Part shown: positions 42,680 through 50,977 of the stretch, piece after piece
How positions within the stretch are numbered: the stretch's first letter is position 1
How the letters are laid out: each line of letters begins with the position of its first letter
Origin: Candidatus Cloacimonadota bacterium
Lineage (GTDB): Bacteria > Cloacimonadota > Cloacimonadia > JGIOTU-2
DNA: 53,657 nucleotides
Direction of reading: 5' to 3'
Assembly: GCA_030613025.1 (NCBI GenBank)
Contig: JAUWMT010000016.1
Span: 1 to 53,657, forward strand
Made by a program: the position numbers and the translations under genes
Notes under the pieces: model-generated
Seen by the model: the letters and a program-made list of their open reading frames with translations, nothing else
Told to the model about the DNA's origin: nothing
Database searches by the model: none

Positions 42680-43984
42680 TTATTTTATTACTACTTTATC
42701 TCCAATTTTGATAGAACCCTCTTTTGCCAAAATTTTCGCAACAGACATCTTTTCATGAACCTGAGTAACTATCAACTCACCGAGCAAAGTGACTTTTGTG
42801 CCCAGAACTTCTTTTGTGATAGGATGAATGATCTCATCGCCTTCACGGAAAGCAACACATTTTGTACCTTTTCGGATACCCACATTACTGCCAATATCAA
42901 GATAAATAACATTTTCGTCAGTGTTCACGATATAACCTTCCACAAGAGGAAGGGCATTATAGATCATAATTGCTATATTTTCAACCAGGAATTCGAGATT
43001 TGACATGCTCGGCTCGCCTGTTTGAGATTCCTTTGCAACGATCGTTTCTGCGGTTTCAGTATCAATTCCTCGTGCACTTACTTTTCCAAAGCCCTCGGCA
43101 ATATTTATTGTCCCAACAACGATCACATCTGCTCCTGCAAGTTTACCAACTTCAACAGCAGTTTCTTCATCGACCATGCCGGACATTCCTAATGCCTGCT
43201 CATTCATGACCTGATCCATTGCCCCACGCTCGATCACTCTGAATCTTCTCAGGTTGACAAGCTGGGTGATCAATTTTTCCATGAGTGTGAATTCAATTTC
43301 TTGTGCCTGACCCTTAGTTTCAAAAGGCAAAACTGCGATAGAAAGACGGGAGCCAACCTGGGTTACTTTGGACGGATCATAGGTGAGCGCACCGACTGGA
43401 ACCTTATCTTTTGGGGGTTCGAGCTTCACTCTTTCCTCATCTCTTTTTAAGGTTGGAATGATAGGTTTTTGTTCTATCTTTTTCTCGATCTGCTCCTTAT
43501 CAATATTAGCAATTTCTATGGGTTCTTTCTCCACTATTTCTTTCTCAACAGGTTTCTCTTCAACCTCAACAGGTTTTTCTTCGATCACTTCTTCAATGAT
43601 AACTTCTTGAACCACAATATCTTGATCTGGAGGAACTCCAAGCAGAACTTTTTCTAGATATCCCTCAGCTTCTTTTGATTTCTTGTATGCAATTGATAGT
43701 TCCAATTCGTCCTTTGCTTTATCCAATTCTCCAAGATGATAATAGGCAATACCCATTTCGCGGTGAGGAAAATATTTTATGAATCTCGTGCCATAAGTGC
43801 GCATCTTTTTGGAATCCTCAAATTCAAGTGAAGCAGCACTTTTGAATTCCTCGATAGCACGCATCCAATCACCTCTTAACATATACTCCTCTCCCTTATC
43901 ATAGTATTGATAGAACTTCTCCAGTCCATGAAGGAATGATGTCGTAAGTGTGAGCATAAGTAAAAAGATTATTATTTTTTTCAT
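42680..43984 (-). CDS. TPR-CsgG-like-FlgT_C outer-membrane-associated protein
   Basis: 434 aa. Signal peptide 1-20. Residues ~25-115 contain TPR-like helices (YYDKGEEYMLRGDWMRAIEE, AYYHLGELDKAKDELELSIA). A Glu/Val/Pro-rich linker (~128-190, e.g. EKPVEVEEKPVEKEIVEKEP) leads to a CsgG-type domain (~205-330: RLSIAVLPFETKGQ, LMEKLITQLVNLRRFRVIER, VGKLAGADVIVVGTI) and a FlgT C-terminal-like domain (~345-434: VEGYIVNTDENVIYLDIGSN, GIRKGTKCVAFREG, KIGDKVVIK). This combination suggests a periplasmic or outer-membrane ring or channel component. 15 nt separate it from the LPP20-domain gene. Confidence 0.85.
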   Translation of the reverse strand: MKKIIIFLLMLTLTTSFLHGLEKFYQYYDKGEEYMLRGDWMRAIEEFKSAASLEFEDSKKMRTYGTRFIKYFPHREMGIAYYHLGELDKAKDELELSIAYKKSKEAEGYLEKVLLGVPPDQDIVVQEVIIEEVIEEKPVEVEEKPVEKEIVEKEPIEIANIDKEQIEKKIEQKPIIPTLKRDEERVKLEPPKDKVPVGALTYDPSKVTQVGSRLSIAVLPFETKGQAQEIEFTLMEKLITQLVNLRRFRVIERGAMDQVMNEQALGMSGMVDEETAVEVGKLAGADVIVVGTINIAEGFGKVSARGIDTETAETIVAKESQTGEPSMSNLEFLVENIAIMIYNALPLVEGYIVNTDENVIYLDIGSNVGIRKGTKCVAFREGDEIIHPITKEVLGTKVTLLGELIVTQVHEKMSVAKILAKEGSIKIGDKVVIK

Positions 43985-43998
43985 GAAAGCTCCAAAAA

Positions 43999-45333
43999 TT
44001 ATTGCATTATTTCAATGATCTCTGCCGAGATCTGCTTCGCTGCATTATCAAAAGCTGCCAAACCTGCTTTGTCCATATCTGTGTTTATGCCTTTCACATT
44101 AGAAAATGTATTCTTATATATTTCTTCGAAAGTGGACATATCCATCACAGAAATTGTTACATCCACATACGCAGAGCACATGTTGTAAATCGTTGATCCT
44201 TTTCGGGACTGAGCTTCAATGATCATGACATAATCAGCATCGGATTTCATGTCCACAAAACTGTAGCCGTTTTCGGACAGCTTCTCTTTCAGCTTGGGCT
44301 CAATATAGTTTACATCCAACGGTTTACCAAAATTGAGCTCGACAGATTCGACGAAAACCTGCGGTCCAGAAACATTCAGCAGCACATTTGCAGAAGGAAT
44401 TATGAGACTCTTTATAATATCCTGAATTATTGGATTCAATTCATCTTGGGCTACCAGCTTATCCATTGGCAGTTCTGCTTTAATGACCTGCATCTTATCT
44501 GCAGAAAGTATATTCGAGATTCTGCATGATGCCAAGCCACTCACCGCAGTTTTATCATATTCAATAAGCTCGCCCTCACCTTTGAGAAAGCTGAAATGAA
44601 TAGGAAGATTTGCAATAGGAGTTTGCAAATACAATGCTTTGAAAAGAATAGGATCATCCAGTCCTCTTCCTATAGTTGCAGTGATCTCCGGTTGAAGAGG
44701 TTTGATCGAAATTGTACCGAGAACTTGCTGCAAAGTCGAATGAATGGTATTAAGCAGATAGATATTCTGTCCGTTGTAGATTGTTTCAAGAGATTCGGAC
44801 AGAAAGGGTTCGATCGGGTTGAATGCCTGCAGGTATAACTGTAATGCTTCAGCGATCTGACCATTCGTTCTGTTCTGCTCAGCTTTATTAAAAAAATCCA
44901 GTGAGAGTGCAAGCGCCTTGTCTATTTTTTCTTTGCGCAGTTGGGCATATTTATCTTTTGAAAGCATGTAATAAACCCAGTACTGATTTTTGTCCTCCCA
45001 GGTGTCGACAAGTTCGTATCCTTCCAATTGTGCCTGAGTTGAGGATTGTATTTGTGATTCAAATTCCTCTTTCACCACACCGGCTTTTTCAAGAATTTGA
45101 TTTAGTGTCGCACCGCTTATCGTGACGGTGATCTCAGAAGCGATCTCCCGTAATGCCCGGTCCTTTGCTTTCTGAATATATTCGCTGGTCTCTGTATCTT
45201 TTTCTGCAACTCCGATACCAATATAAGAATTATTGTCAATTGGTCTCTTGTTGACCCAGTCCGGTTTTTTTGCAGCATAAACCGAAAAACACACAAACAA
45301 AAAAATAAAGAGAAAAACAATAATTTTTCTCAT
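43999..45333 (-). CDS. LPP20-domain exported protein
   Basis: 444 aa from the ATG at 45333 (GAGGTGAGCG upstream; seven extra in-frame codons rejected). Signal peptide 1-19 (VYAA). Residues ~20-115 are an LPP20-type domain: KKPDWVNKRPIDNNSYIGIG, KAKDRALREIASEITVTISG and YWVYYMLSKDKYAQLRKEK. Then a helical TPR-like segment (~130-190) and a long beta-rich C-terminus (~330-444) with repeated ISVMDMSTFEEIYKNTFS. Distantly like FlgP-type proteins but much longer. First gene of the envelope operon. Confidence 0.8.
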   Translation of the reverse strand: MRKIIVFLFIFLFVCFSVYAAKKPDWVNKRPIDNNSYIGIGVAEKDTETSEYIQKAKDRALREIASEITVTISGATLNQILEKAGVVKEEFESQIQSSTQAQLEGYELVDTWEDKNQYWVYYMLSKDKYAQLRKEKIDKALALSLDFFNKAEQNRTNGQIAEALQLYLQAFNPIEPFLSESLETIYNGQNIYLLNTIHSTLQQVLGTISIKPLQPEITATIGRGLDDPILFKALYLQTPIANLPIHFSFLKGEGELIEYDKTAVSGLASCRISNILSADKMQVIKAELPMDKLVAQDELNPIIQDIIKSLIIPSANVLLNVSGPQVFVESVELNFGKPLDVNYIEPKLKEKLSENGYSFVDMKSDADYVMIIEAQSRKGSTIYNMCSAYVDVTISVMDMSTFEEIYKNTFSNVKGINTDMDKAGLAAFDNAAKQISAEIIEIMQ

Positions 45334-45387
45334 ACGCTCACCTCTAACATACAATTAATTATTACAGAAATTTTTCCATAAAAGATG

Positions 45388-45393
45388 TGTCAA
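45388..45393 (-). promoter_or_regulatory. TTGACA box upstream of the envelope operon
   Basis: Perfect TTGACA 54 nt before the first gene's ATG; a TAATAAT lies 23 nt further on, longer than the standard spacer. Confidence 0.4.
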
Positions 45394-45452
45394 GAATTTT
45401 GGAAACGTGATCGTTGAATATGATTTACACCTATGTTTAGGAATGATCATCT

Positions 45453-45851
45453 TCAAGACTTATGAATATGTATTCGCATTGCTCTTTCATTGTATTCAAA
45501 GCCACACTTTTCATAAAACTTTTTTCTGCCTTCAGTATAGGTAAGAAAGAAATAGGTTCCGCTGAATTTCTCCTTCAGCATGAGCATCATCTTTTTGCCT
45601 ATTCCCCTGCCCTGATATTCAGGACGAACAATTACATCAAAAATATTCGTATAATAGCAATTATCTGATATAGCTCGCGCAAATCCGATAAGCTTTTCAC
45701 CATCATAAGCAGTAATATAATAGGAATTTTTAAATGCCTGGACGATGTTCTTTTCGCTCTTTCGCCATTCGACACTCTCAAACACCTCGATCAGTTCTTT
45801 GGCATACACCTGATTATTTATTTCGAATCTAATTTGATCATTTTCAGCCAT
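45453..45851 (-). CDS. GNAT family N-acetyltransferase
   Basis: 132 aa, a minimal GNAT. Acetyl-CoA loop VRPEYQGRGIGKKMM near 76-90 (QGRGIG in the Q/RxxGxG/A position); DGEKLIGFARAISDN near 50 supplies the beta-bulge strand and KFYEKCGFEYNERAM near 110 the conserved C-terminal turn. Acetylates an amine; target unknown. Free-standing. Confidence 0.9.
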   Translation of the reverse strand: MAENDQIRFEINNQVYAKELIEVFESVEWRKSEKNIVQAFKNSYYITAYDGEKLIGFARAISDNCYYTNIFDVIVRPEYQGRGIGKKMMLMLKEKFSGTYFFLTYTEGRKKFYEKCGFEYNERAMRIHIHKS

Positions 45852-45949
45852 TTATCAGCCACTCCACTGTATTATTTCTATCATTAAAAACTACACCATC
45901 CTTTTCTTTCACATTAATTATTTCCATATCCTTTTCCTTTAGTTTTCGA

Positions 45950-46539
45950 TCATGGAATTTTATAGGAAAGTGCTCCTGTCAACTGAGAAGCAAATTCATT
46001 ATTACCAAAAATAGTATATATTGAATACTCAAGAAGAAGTGCAAAATCACCTCCTAACCGCATACCTGATGTGATCCCGGCATAAGATAGATGGTCACCT
46101 TCTCCCAAAAAAGAATAGAGTCTCGGACTTATATAAAGAGCAAACTCCTTTGCAGGATGGAACGATGCATAAAGCGGCAATAATATACCTGTACTCTGAA
46201 ATATATGTTCGATAGAGTAAATGCTTAGTCCGAAGCCTACACTACATGCGATAAGAGAGCTGTCATTACCAACGAACTGATATTTTATATCTAAAGTGGT
46301 CGGCAAAGGAAATGCTAATTCAATTCCGACATCACACTTCTCGGCGAGCCCGCATCTTACATTAAGTTCCCAGAAATGATATCTTGAGAACAACTCCTCT
46401 CCTTTATTATTCAAAATATTACTATAACCTATAGCAAATCCCACATTCCCTTTTTTGTCACTCGTGCAGTTTGAAGTGATGACATTGACGAGCAACTACA
46501 ACAAAGAAAAAGAATTTGTATTAATCGTACATTCTTCAT
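45950..46539 (-). pseudogene. lipoprotein with beta-rich body, split by a frameshift in an A6 run
   Basis: A good start at 46539 (AAAGGA upstream) reads MKNVRLIQILFLCCSCSSMS and SLQTARVTKKG, a lipoprotein signal. After TGACAAAAAAGGG that frame soon ends, while the body continues in the next frame (GNVGFAIGYSNILNNKGEEL to GALSYKIP). Adding one A to the run of six fuses both into one ~196-aa protein. Without it, the body could only start at a TTG with no signal. Mature part has outer-membrane beta-barrel character (CDVGIELAFPLPTTLDIKY, YISPRLYSFLGEGDHLSYAG). Mutation, slippage or sequencing error; family not recognised. Confidence 0.7.
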
Positions 46540-46588
46540 AATGATTGTTCCTTTGAAATAATGTGTGAGCTTATTGGGCTGTTTCGAG

Positions 46589-46594
46589 TGTCAA
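46589..46594 (-). promoter_or_regulatory. TTGACA box upstream of the frameshifted lipoprotein gene
   Basis: Perfect TTGACA 49 nt before the ATG at 46539, supporting that ATG as the real gene start. Confidence 0.4.
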
Positions 46595-46671
46595 GTTATT
46601 ATTTTTCACAGGGTTATCCTTCGACTACTGATGAATGCAGTGCCGAGGAGTCGAGGTAATGATAAGGTAAA

Positions 46672-46710
46672 CCTTGCGAATGGTTGACGCAGGAATCCTT
46701 CGCAATGGTT
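46672..46710. repeat. CCTTGCGAATGGTT repeat, copy 2 (39 nt)
   Basis: Matches 41160-41198 in length and ends (CCTTGCGAATGGTT and CCTTCGCAATGGTT), four substitutions in the middle. Confidence 0.7.
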
Positions 46711-46770
46711 AAAATGGTAAATAACTATGATGCTGGATGAACCTGCACCTACCCGTATTTTTGTTTATCA

Positions 46771-46797
46771 CGAGTCGGTCGTAAAGAGAACGACTCG
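46771..46797. repeat. CGACTCGG hairpin, copy 2
   Basis: CGAGTCG / CGACTCG arms; reverse complement of 27200-27226 with one loop substitution. Lies 56 nt before the TTGACA box of rfbB. Confidence 0.65.
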
Positions 46798-46826
46798 GAA
46801 AGAATATTTCAGAATTCACCAAAGTC

Positions 46827-46832
46827 TTGACA
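46827..46832 (+). promoter_or_regulatory. TTGACA box upstream of rfbB
   Basis: Perfect TTGACA 51 nt before the ATG; a CCCTTAAAGGG palindrome overlaps the -10 region, possibly an operator. Confidence 0.4.
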
Positions 46833-46883
46833 AATAATTCTCCCTTAAAGGGAAATCCCTGAAAGAAATTCAGTGGAGTATGC

Positions 46884-47945
46884 ATGAAAACCTATTTGAT
46901 AACCGGCGGATGCGGTTTTATCGGTTCGCATTTTATTCGTTATGTGCTTGAAAACAACAAGTCCTCTTCAATATTGAATCTTGACGCACTCACTTATGCC
47001 GGAAATCCTTTGAATGTAAAAAATATCGAGAAGAACTATCCTGGCCGCTACACTTTCATAAAGGGTGATATCACAGACGAAACATTGTTGAAAAATATCT
47101 TCAGTGAAAATGAAATTGATCATGTAATTCACTTCGCAGCAGAATCACACGTTGACCGCTCCTTTGACGATCCGATGCAATTCGTGAAAACAAATATAGT
47201 CGGTACAACTGTTCTTCTCAATACAGCAAAAGAATTCTGGCAAAAAGATGAATGGAATTCCAAAAGGTTTCTCCACATTTCCACCGATGAAGTTTATGGT
47301 TCATTATCGCTTGAAGAAGATGCTAAATTCACAGAAAATTCTCCCTTAAAGCCACGCTCTCCTTATGCAGCATCAAAGGCAGCGGCTGACCTTCTTGCCC
47401 AATCATATTTTGAGTCATTCGAATTTCCTGTTCTAATAACTCGATGCTCCAATAATTTCGGGCCCTATCAATATCCTGAAAAACTCATACCCCTGATGGT
47501 CCTCAACATGAAAAATGAGAAAGCGCTGCCGATCTACGGAAACGGATTGAACATTCGTGACTGGATATATGTGGAGGATCATTGCAAAGCATTGCTCGAA
47601 GTGTTGGAAAAAGGACAGGTTGGAGAAATATATAATATCAGCGGAGAGCAAGAGTACAGTAATATTACACTTGTGAATATGATCTGCGAAATTGCTGCTT
47701 CACTTACAAATAAAAAGAAGGATCATTTCAAAAAATACATCACATTCATAAAAGATAGACCCGGGCACGATCTGCGATACACGATGGATTGCTCAAAAGT
47801 GCAAAGCGAAACAGGATGGAAACCCTCACACAATTTCATTGAAAATCTTACCTCTACAGTACAATGGTATCTGACTCATAATGAATGGGTCCGATCATGC
47901 GAACTCAGCTTGCAAAAATGGATGAAATCTCATTATGCTATTTAG
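46884..47945 (+). CDS. rfbB: dTDP-glucose 4,6-dehydratase
   Basis: 353 aa, short-chain dehydrogenase fold. Makes dTDP-4-keto-6-deoxyglucose for surface sugars. NAD site TGGCGFIGSHFIRYVL near 7-22; HFAAESHVDRSFDDP near 84; catalytic region HISTDEVYGSL near 131 and SPYAASKAAADLL near 158 (YxxxK); RCSNNFGPYQYPEKLIPLM near 188; RDWIYVEDHCKAL near 226. GGAG upstream. Other rfb genes are absent here. Confidence 0.94.
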   Translation: MKTYLITGGCGFIGSHFIRYVLENNKSSSILNLDALTYAGNPLNVKNIEKNYPGRYTFIKGDITDETLLKNIFSENEIDHVIHFAAESHVDRSFDDPMQFVKTNIVGTTVLLNTAKEFWQKDEWNSKRFLHISTDEVYGSLSLEEDAKFTENSPLKPRSPYAASKAAADLLAQSYFESFEFPVLITRCSNNFGPYQYPEKLIPLMVLNMKNEKALPIYGNGLNIRDWIYVEDHCKALLEVLEKGQVGEIYNISGEQEYSNITLVNMICEIAASLTNKKKDHFKKYITFIKDRPGHDLRYTMDCSKVQSETGWKPSHNFIENLTSTVQWYLTHNEWVRSCELSLQKWMKSHYAI

Positions 47946-48115
47946 TCACTTAATTCTATGATTCTGTTATATTTTGGCAAAATCATTTCATCAGTCTCTG
48001 TGAAGTCTTTAGTAAGGGGGGATTCACATGGTCAATATTTATAATCAAATTTTTCATTCGTGTTATTTCGTGTTAATTCGTGGTTACATCTTTTCCGGTT
48101 TATCCGAGTTAGGAT
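47946..48115. other. gap with an ATTCGTG-type repeat
   Basis: Holds a TTCGTGTTATTTCGTGTTAA stretch followed by TTCGTGGTTACATC near 48056-48090, a dispersed repeat related to the AACCACGAAAG sequences near 560 and 2985. No gene seen. Confidence 0.45.
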
Positions 48116-48121
48116 TTGACA
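48116..48121 (+). promoter_or_regulatory. TTGACA box upstream of the ABC-F gene
   Basis: Perfect TTGACA 33 nt before the ATG; TATATAC follows 13 nt later, closer than the standard spacer. Confidence 0.4.
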
Positions 48122-48154
48122 GACACTCTCAATTATATACATTAATTTACTGAT

Positions 48155-50074
48155 ATGAAAGATATTACTCTTAGTGCGATAAAAAAATCCTTTGGAGGAT
48201 TCGAAGTTCTCCAAAACGTTTCCCTTGAACTCATTCGAGGTGAAAAGGTCGGGCTTATTGGCAGGAATGGAAGTGGTAAGACCACGATATTCCGCTTGAT
48301 AACCGGCACTGAAGAATCGGATGCAGGAGCGATAAGTGTTGCAAAAGGCGCTACTATTGGCTATATTGAGCAAATTCCGGATTATGCTGATGGCACTGAA
48401 GTTATCGAAGTCCTCAAACAATCCTGCCAGCATATTTATGACCTGCGTGATGATCTTCGAGTTCTTGAACACCGCATCTCCGGCACGGAGGATAAGAATG
48501 CTCAGGCAAAACTGATCTCCAAATATGAAAAACTCCTGATGCAATTTGAGCATCTCGAAGGTTACGATATTGATTTCAAATTAGAAAAAGTATGCACCGG
48601 TCTAAAGATCACAAACCAAATGCTGCTTCGGGATTATAATTCACTCAGCGGAGGTGAAAAAACAAGGGTAATGCTCGGTCAAATATTTCTTAATCATCCC
48701 GATATTCTACTGCTGGACGAACCCACAAACCACCTGGATATCGAGTCGATCGAATGGCTTGAAGAATTTATTTCTCAGTATAAAGGAAGCGCCATCATCG
48801 TTGCCCACGACCGCTATTTTATGGATGCCACTGTTGCAAAGGTTATAGAATTGGAAAACGGTAAGACAAAGACTTATAAAGGCAATTATTCAAAGTATAT
48901 CGAGCTGCGTGAAGAAGAGATACAACGACAATTCTCTGCGTTCAAGAACCAGCAAAAGAAAGTCGAGGCAATGGAAGAAGCGATCAAACGGTTTCGTGAT
49001 TGGGGAACCAGAACAGACAATCCGGATATGTTCAAAAAAGCAGTTAACATGGAACGAAGATTGGAGCGGCTTGAACTGGTGGAAAGACCAACAGAAGCAA
49101 AAAAAATGGGGCTCGATCTCTCGTCTGTACAACGTTCCGGCAAGGATGTGATAAAACTCAATGAAATATCAAAATCCTATGATGAACATTTATTATTAAA
49201 CTCAATTGACCTATTTGTCTATTATCAGGAACACATTTGTATTTTGGGGAAAAACGGCACTGGCAAGACAACCATTTTCAAGATAATTCGTGGTGAGATA
49301 CAACCGGATACAGGGGATGTTAAGCTGGGCTCCAGATTGAATATCGGCTATCTTGAGCAGGAAGTTCATTTTGAGAATGAGAACGAATCTGTACTCGATG
49401 TATACCGCAGAATGTTTCCCATGCAGGAAGTCAGGGCTCGAACTTCTTTGGCTCGTTTTCTCTTTTTTGGAAATGATGTGTTTAAGAGATTGGGAGACCT
49501 ATCCGGCGGTGAGAAAGTGCGGTTCCAGCTTTGTGTGCTGATGAAGAAAAATCCCAACTTGCTGCTACTCGACGAGCCAACAAACCACCTTGATATTGAT
49601 TCTATGGAAATGCTCGAAGAAGCACTCCTCGATTATAAAGGTACAATTCTCTTCATCTCTCATGACAGGTATTTCATCAACAAGATCGCCCATAAAGTAA
49701 TCGAGCTTGAGCATCATAAATTGTATGAATATCTTGGCAATTATGATTTCTACAGAAAAAAGAAACTTCATAAAATTGAAGTGGATAAAGAGATCACATC
49801 TAATACAGAAAAAACAGTTTCACAACTGGATCATGCTACGAATAGGAAAGTAGCCAATAAGGAAAAGACGAGATTAAGACGGCTACAGGAAATTGAAAAG
49901 GAAGTTGATAACATTGAATTTCTTGCCTCTCAAACGGAAAAGGACATCGATGAGTATGGCAGAGATTATCAAAAATTGCTCGAACTTTATGAGCAGAGAA
50001 AATCACTGCAAAATAAAATGGATGATCTGTTGAAGGAATGGGCTGAGCTCGATGCCATTCGACAGGTAGATTGA
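48155..50074 (+). CDS. ABC-F family ATPase (Uup/EttA-like)
   Basis: 639 aa with two ATPase domains and no membrane segment, so a ribosome-associated ABC-F protein. Domain 1: Walker A GRNGSGKTT at 36-44, signature LSGGEKTRVMLGQ (~166), Walker B LLLDEPTNHLDIES (~186). Linker ~240-325 rich in charged helices. Domain 2: GKNGTGKTT (~367), LSGGEKVRFQLCVLM (~450), LLLDEPTNHLDIDSMEM (~473). C-terminal coiled coil ~545-639. Such proteins rescue or tune translating ribosomes; some confer antibiotic resistance, which cannot be judged here. The N-terminus lacks a clear ribosome-binding site. Confidence 0.93.
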   Translation: MKDITLSAIKKSFGGFEVLQNVSLELIRGEKVGLIGRNGSGKTTIFRLITGTEESDAGAISVAKGATIGYIEQIPDYADGTEVIEVLKQSCQHIYDLRDDLRVLEHRISGTEDKNAQAKLISKYEKLLMQFEHLEGYDIDFKLEKVCTGLKITNQMLLRDYNSLSGGEKTRVMLGQIFLNHPDILLLDEPTNHLDIESIEWLEEFISQYKGSAIIVAHDRYFMDATVAKVIELENGKTKTYKGNYSKYIELREEEIQRQFSAFKNQQKKVEAMEEAIKRFRDWGTRTDNPDMFKKAVNMERRLERLELVERPTEAKKMGLDLSSVQRSGKDVIKLNEISKSYDEHLLLNSIDLFVYYQEHICILGKNGTGKTTIFKIIRGEIQPDTGDVKLGSRLNIGYLEQEVHFENENESVLDVYRRMFPMQEVRARTSLARFLFFGNDVFKRLGDLSGGEKVRFQLCVLMKKNPNLLLLDEPTNHLDIDSMEMLEEALLDYKGTILFISHDRYFINKIAHKVIELEHHKLYEYLGNYDFYRKKKLHKIEVDKEITSNTEKTVSQLDHATNRKVANKEKTRLRRLQEIEKEVDNIEFLASQTEKDIDEYGRDYQKLLELYEQRKSLQNKMDDLLKEWAELDAIRQVD

Positions 50075-50193
50075 GGAGCCAATTTTTTTTTACAAGCAAA
50101 AAAAATGGCAATCATAGAATGTTCATAGAACAATTATTATCAAAAAAATATTCTTCATTGTTTCTTTGCGTCTCTGTCTTTGCGAGAAATTTT

Positions 50194-50328
50194 TCTCGAC
50201 AACTTTTGATTAAAAGATTGACAGAGGTTGTTGCTGAAATTACTGGCAAACCTGAAACATATATCTATGTTCGAATCGATGAAGTTCCCCATGAGAACTT
50301 TGGCATCGGTGGAAAGAGTTTATCATAA
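50194..50328 (+). pseudogene. 4-oxalocrotonate tautomerase C-terminal remnant
   Basis: The last ~45 codons read RQLLIKRLTEVVAEITGKPE (~first half) and YVRIDEVPHENFGIGGKSLS, matching the C-terminal two-thirds of small tautomerases. The N-terminus with catalytic Pro1 is gone; repeat DNA (TTTCTTTGCGTCTCTGTC) fuses in at about 50160-50185. Not functional as seen. Confidence 0.7.
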
Positions 50329-50374
50329 ATGAAATTATCTAATCCACAAAACGATAGAGAGGATTAATATTCTG

Positions 50375-50977
50375 ATGTTTTCAGACTCAGGACTTTTTTC
50401 TTGCGCCTTGCTCCCCTTCTTGATATTCATATCACGTGTATTTGATGTGTCTCTTGGCACACTTCGCATTATTTTCGTCAATCGGGGCATGAAGTTCCTT
50501 GCACCCATCATCGGATTTTTTGAAATTTTCATTTGGCTTATCGTAATTGGGCAGATCATGCAGAATCTGAACAATATCACTAACTATATTGCTTATGCCG
50601 GTGGGTTTGCAATGGGGAATTTCGTAGGTATTTTTCTCGAACAGAAGCTTGCAATGGGCATAGTGCTGCTCAGAATAATCACCATGAAGAATGCCAGGGA
50701 ACTCATTGCTCATTTCCGTGGGCTGGGCTATCGTGTCACAAACGTACCTGCTGAAGCTAATGCCGGCAAAGTGGAGGTCATCTTTCTTCCTGTGAAAAGG
50801 AAAGACATTCGAAGCGTCATTGCTGCGATTAAAAAATACAATGAGAATGCCCTATACACATTTGAGGATGTACGCGCACTGAGTGAATGGGCTATCCCCA
50901 GAAAAGAAAAACATCCATTCCTGCCAAAATTCAAAGCATATTCCCGTTTGTTCAGATTCAAAAGGAAAAGTAAGTAA
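50375..50977 (+). CDS. UPF0316 (DUF2179) membrane protein
   Basis: 200 aa. Three transmembrane helices at ~8-26, ~40-62 and ~67-88 with conserved RVFDVSLGTLRIIFVNRGMK near 21-40 and FFEIFIWLIVIGQIM near 48. Then a soluble DUF2179 domain (~95-175, GYRVTNVPAEANAGKVEVIF), ending basic. Role unknown; some relatives are thought to bind small ligands. TAATG overlap with the HAD gene makes these coupled. Confidence 0.88.
   Translation: MFSDSGLFSCALLPFLIFISRVFDVSLGTLRIIFVNRGMKFLAPIIGFFEIFIWLIVIGQIMQNLNNITNYIAYAGGFAMGNFVGIFLEQKLAMGIVLLRIITMKNARELIAHFRGLGYRVTNVPAEANAGKVEVIFLPVKRKDIRSVIAAIKKYNENALYTFEDVRALSEWAIPRKEKHPFLPKFKAYSRLFRFKRKSK

Noticed and set aside
43383-43657. Ser/Phe-rich plus-strand frames opposite the CsgG-like gene
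   Set aside because: Antisense shadows of the Glu/Val/Pro linker of the real gene.
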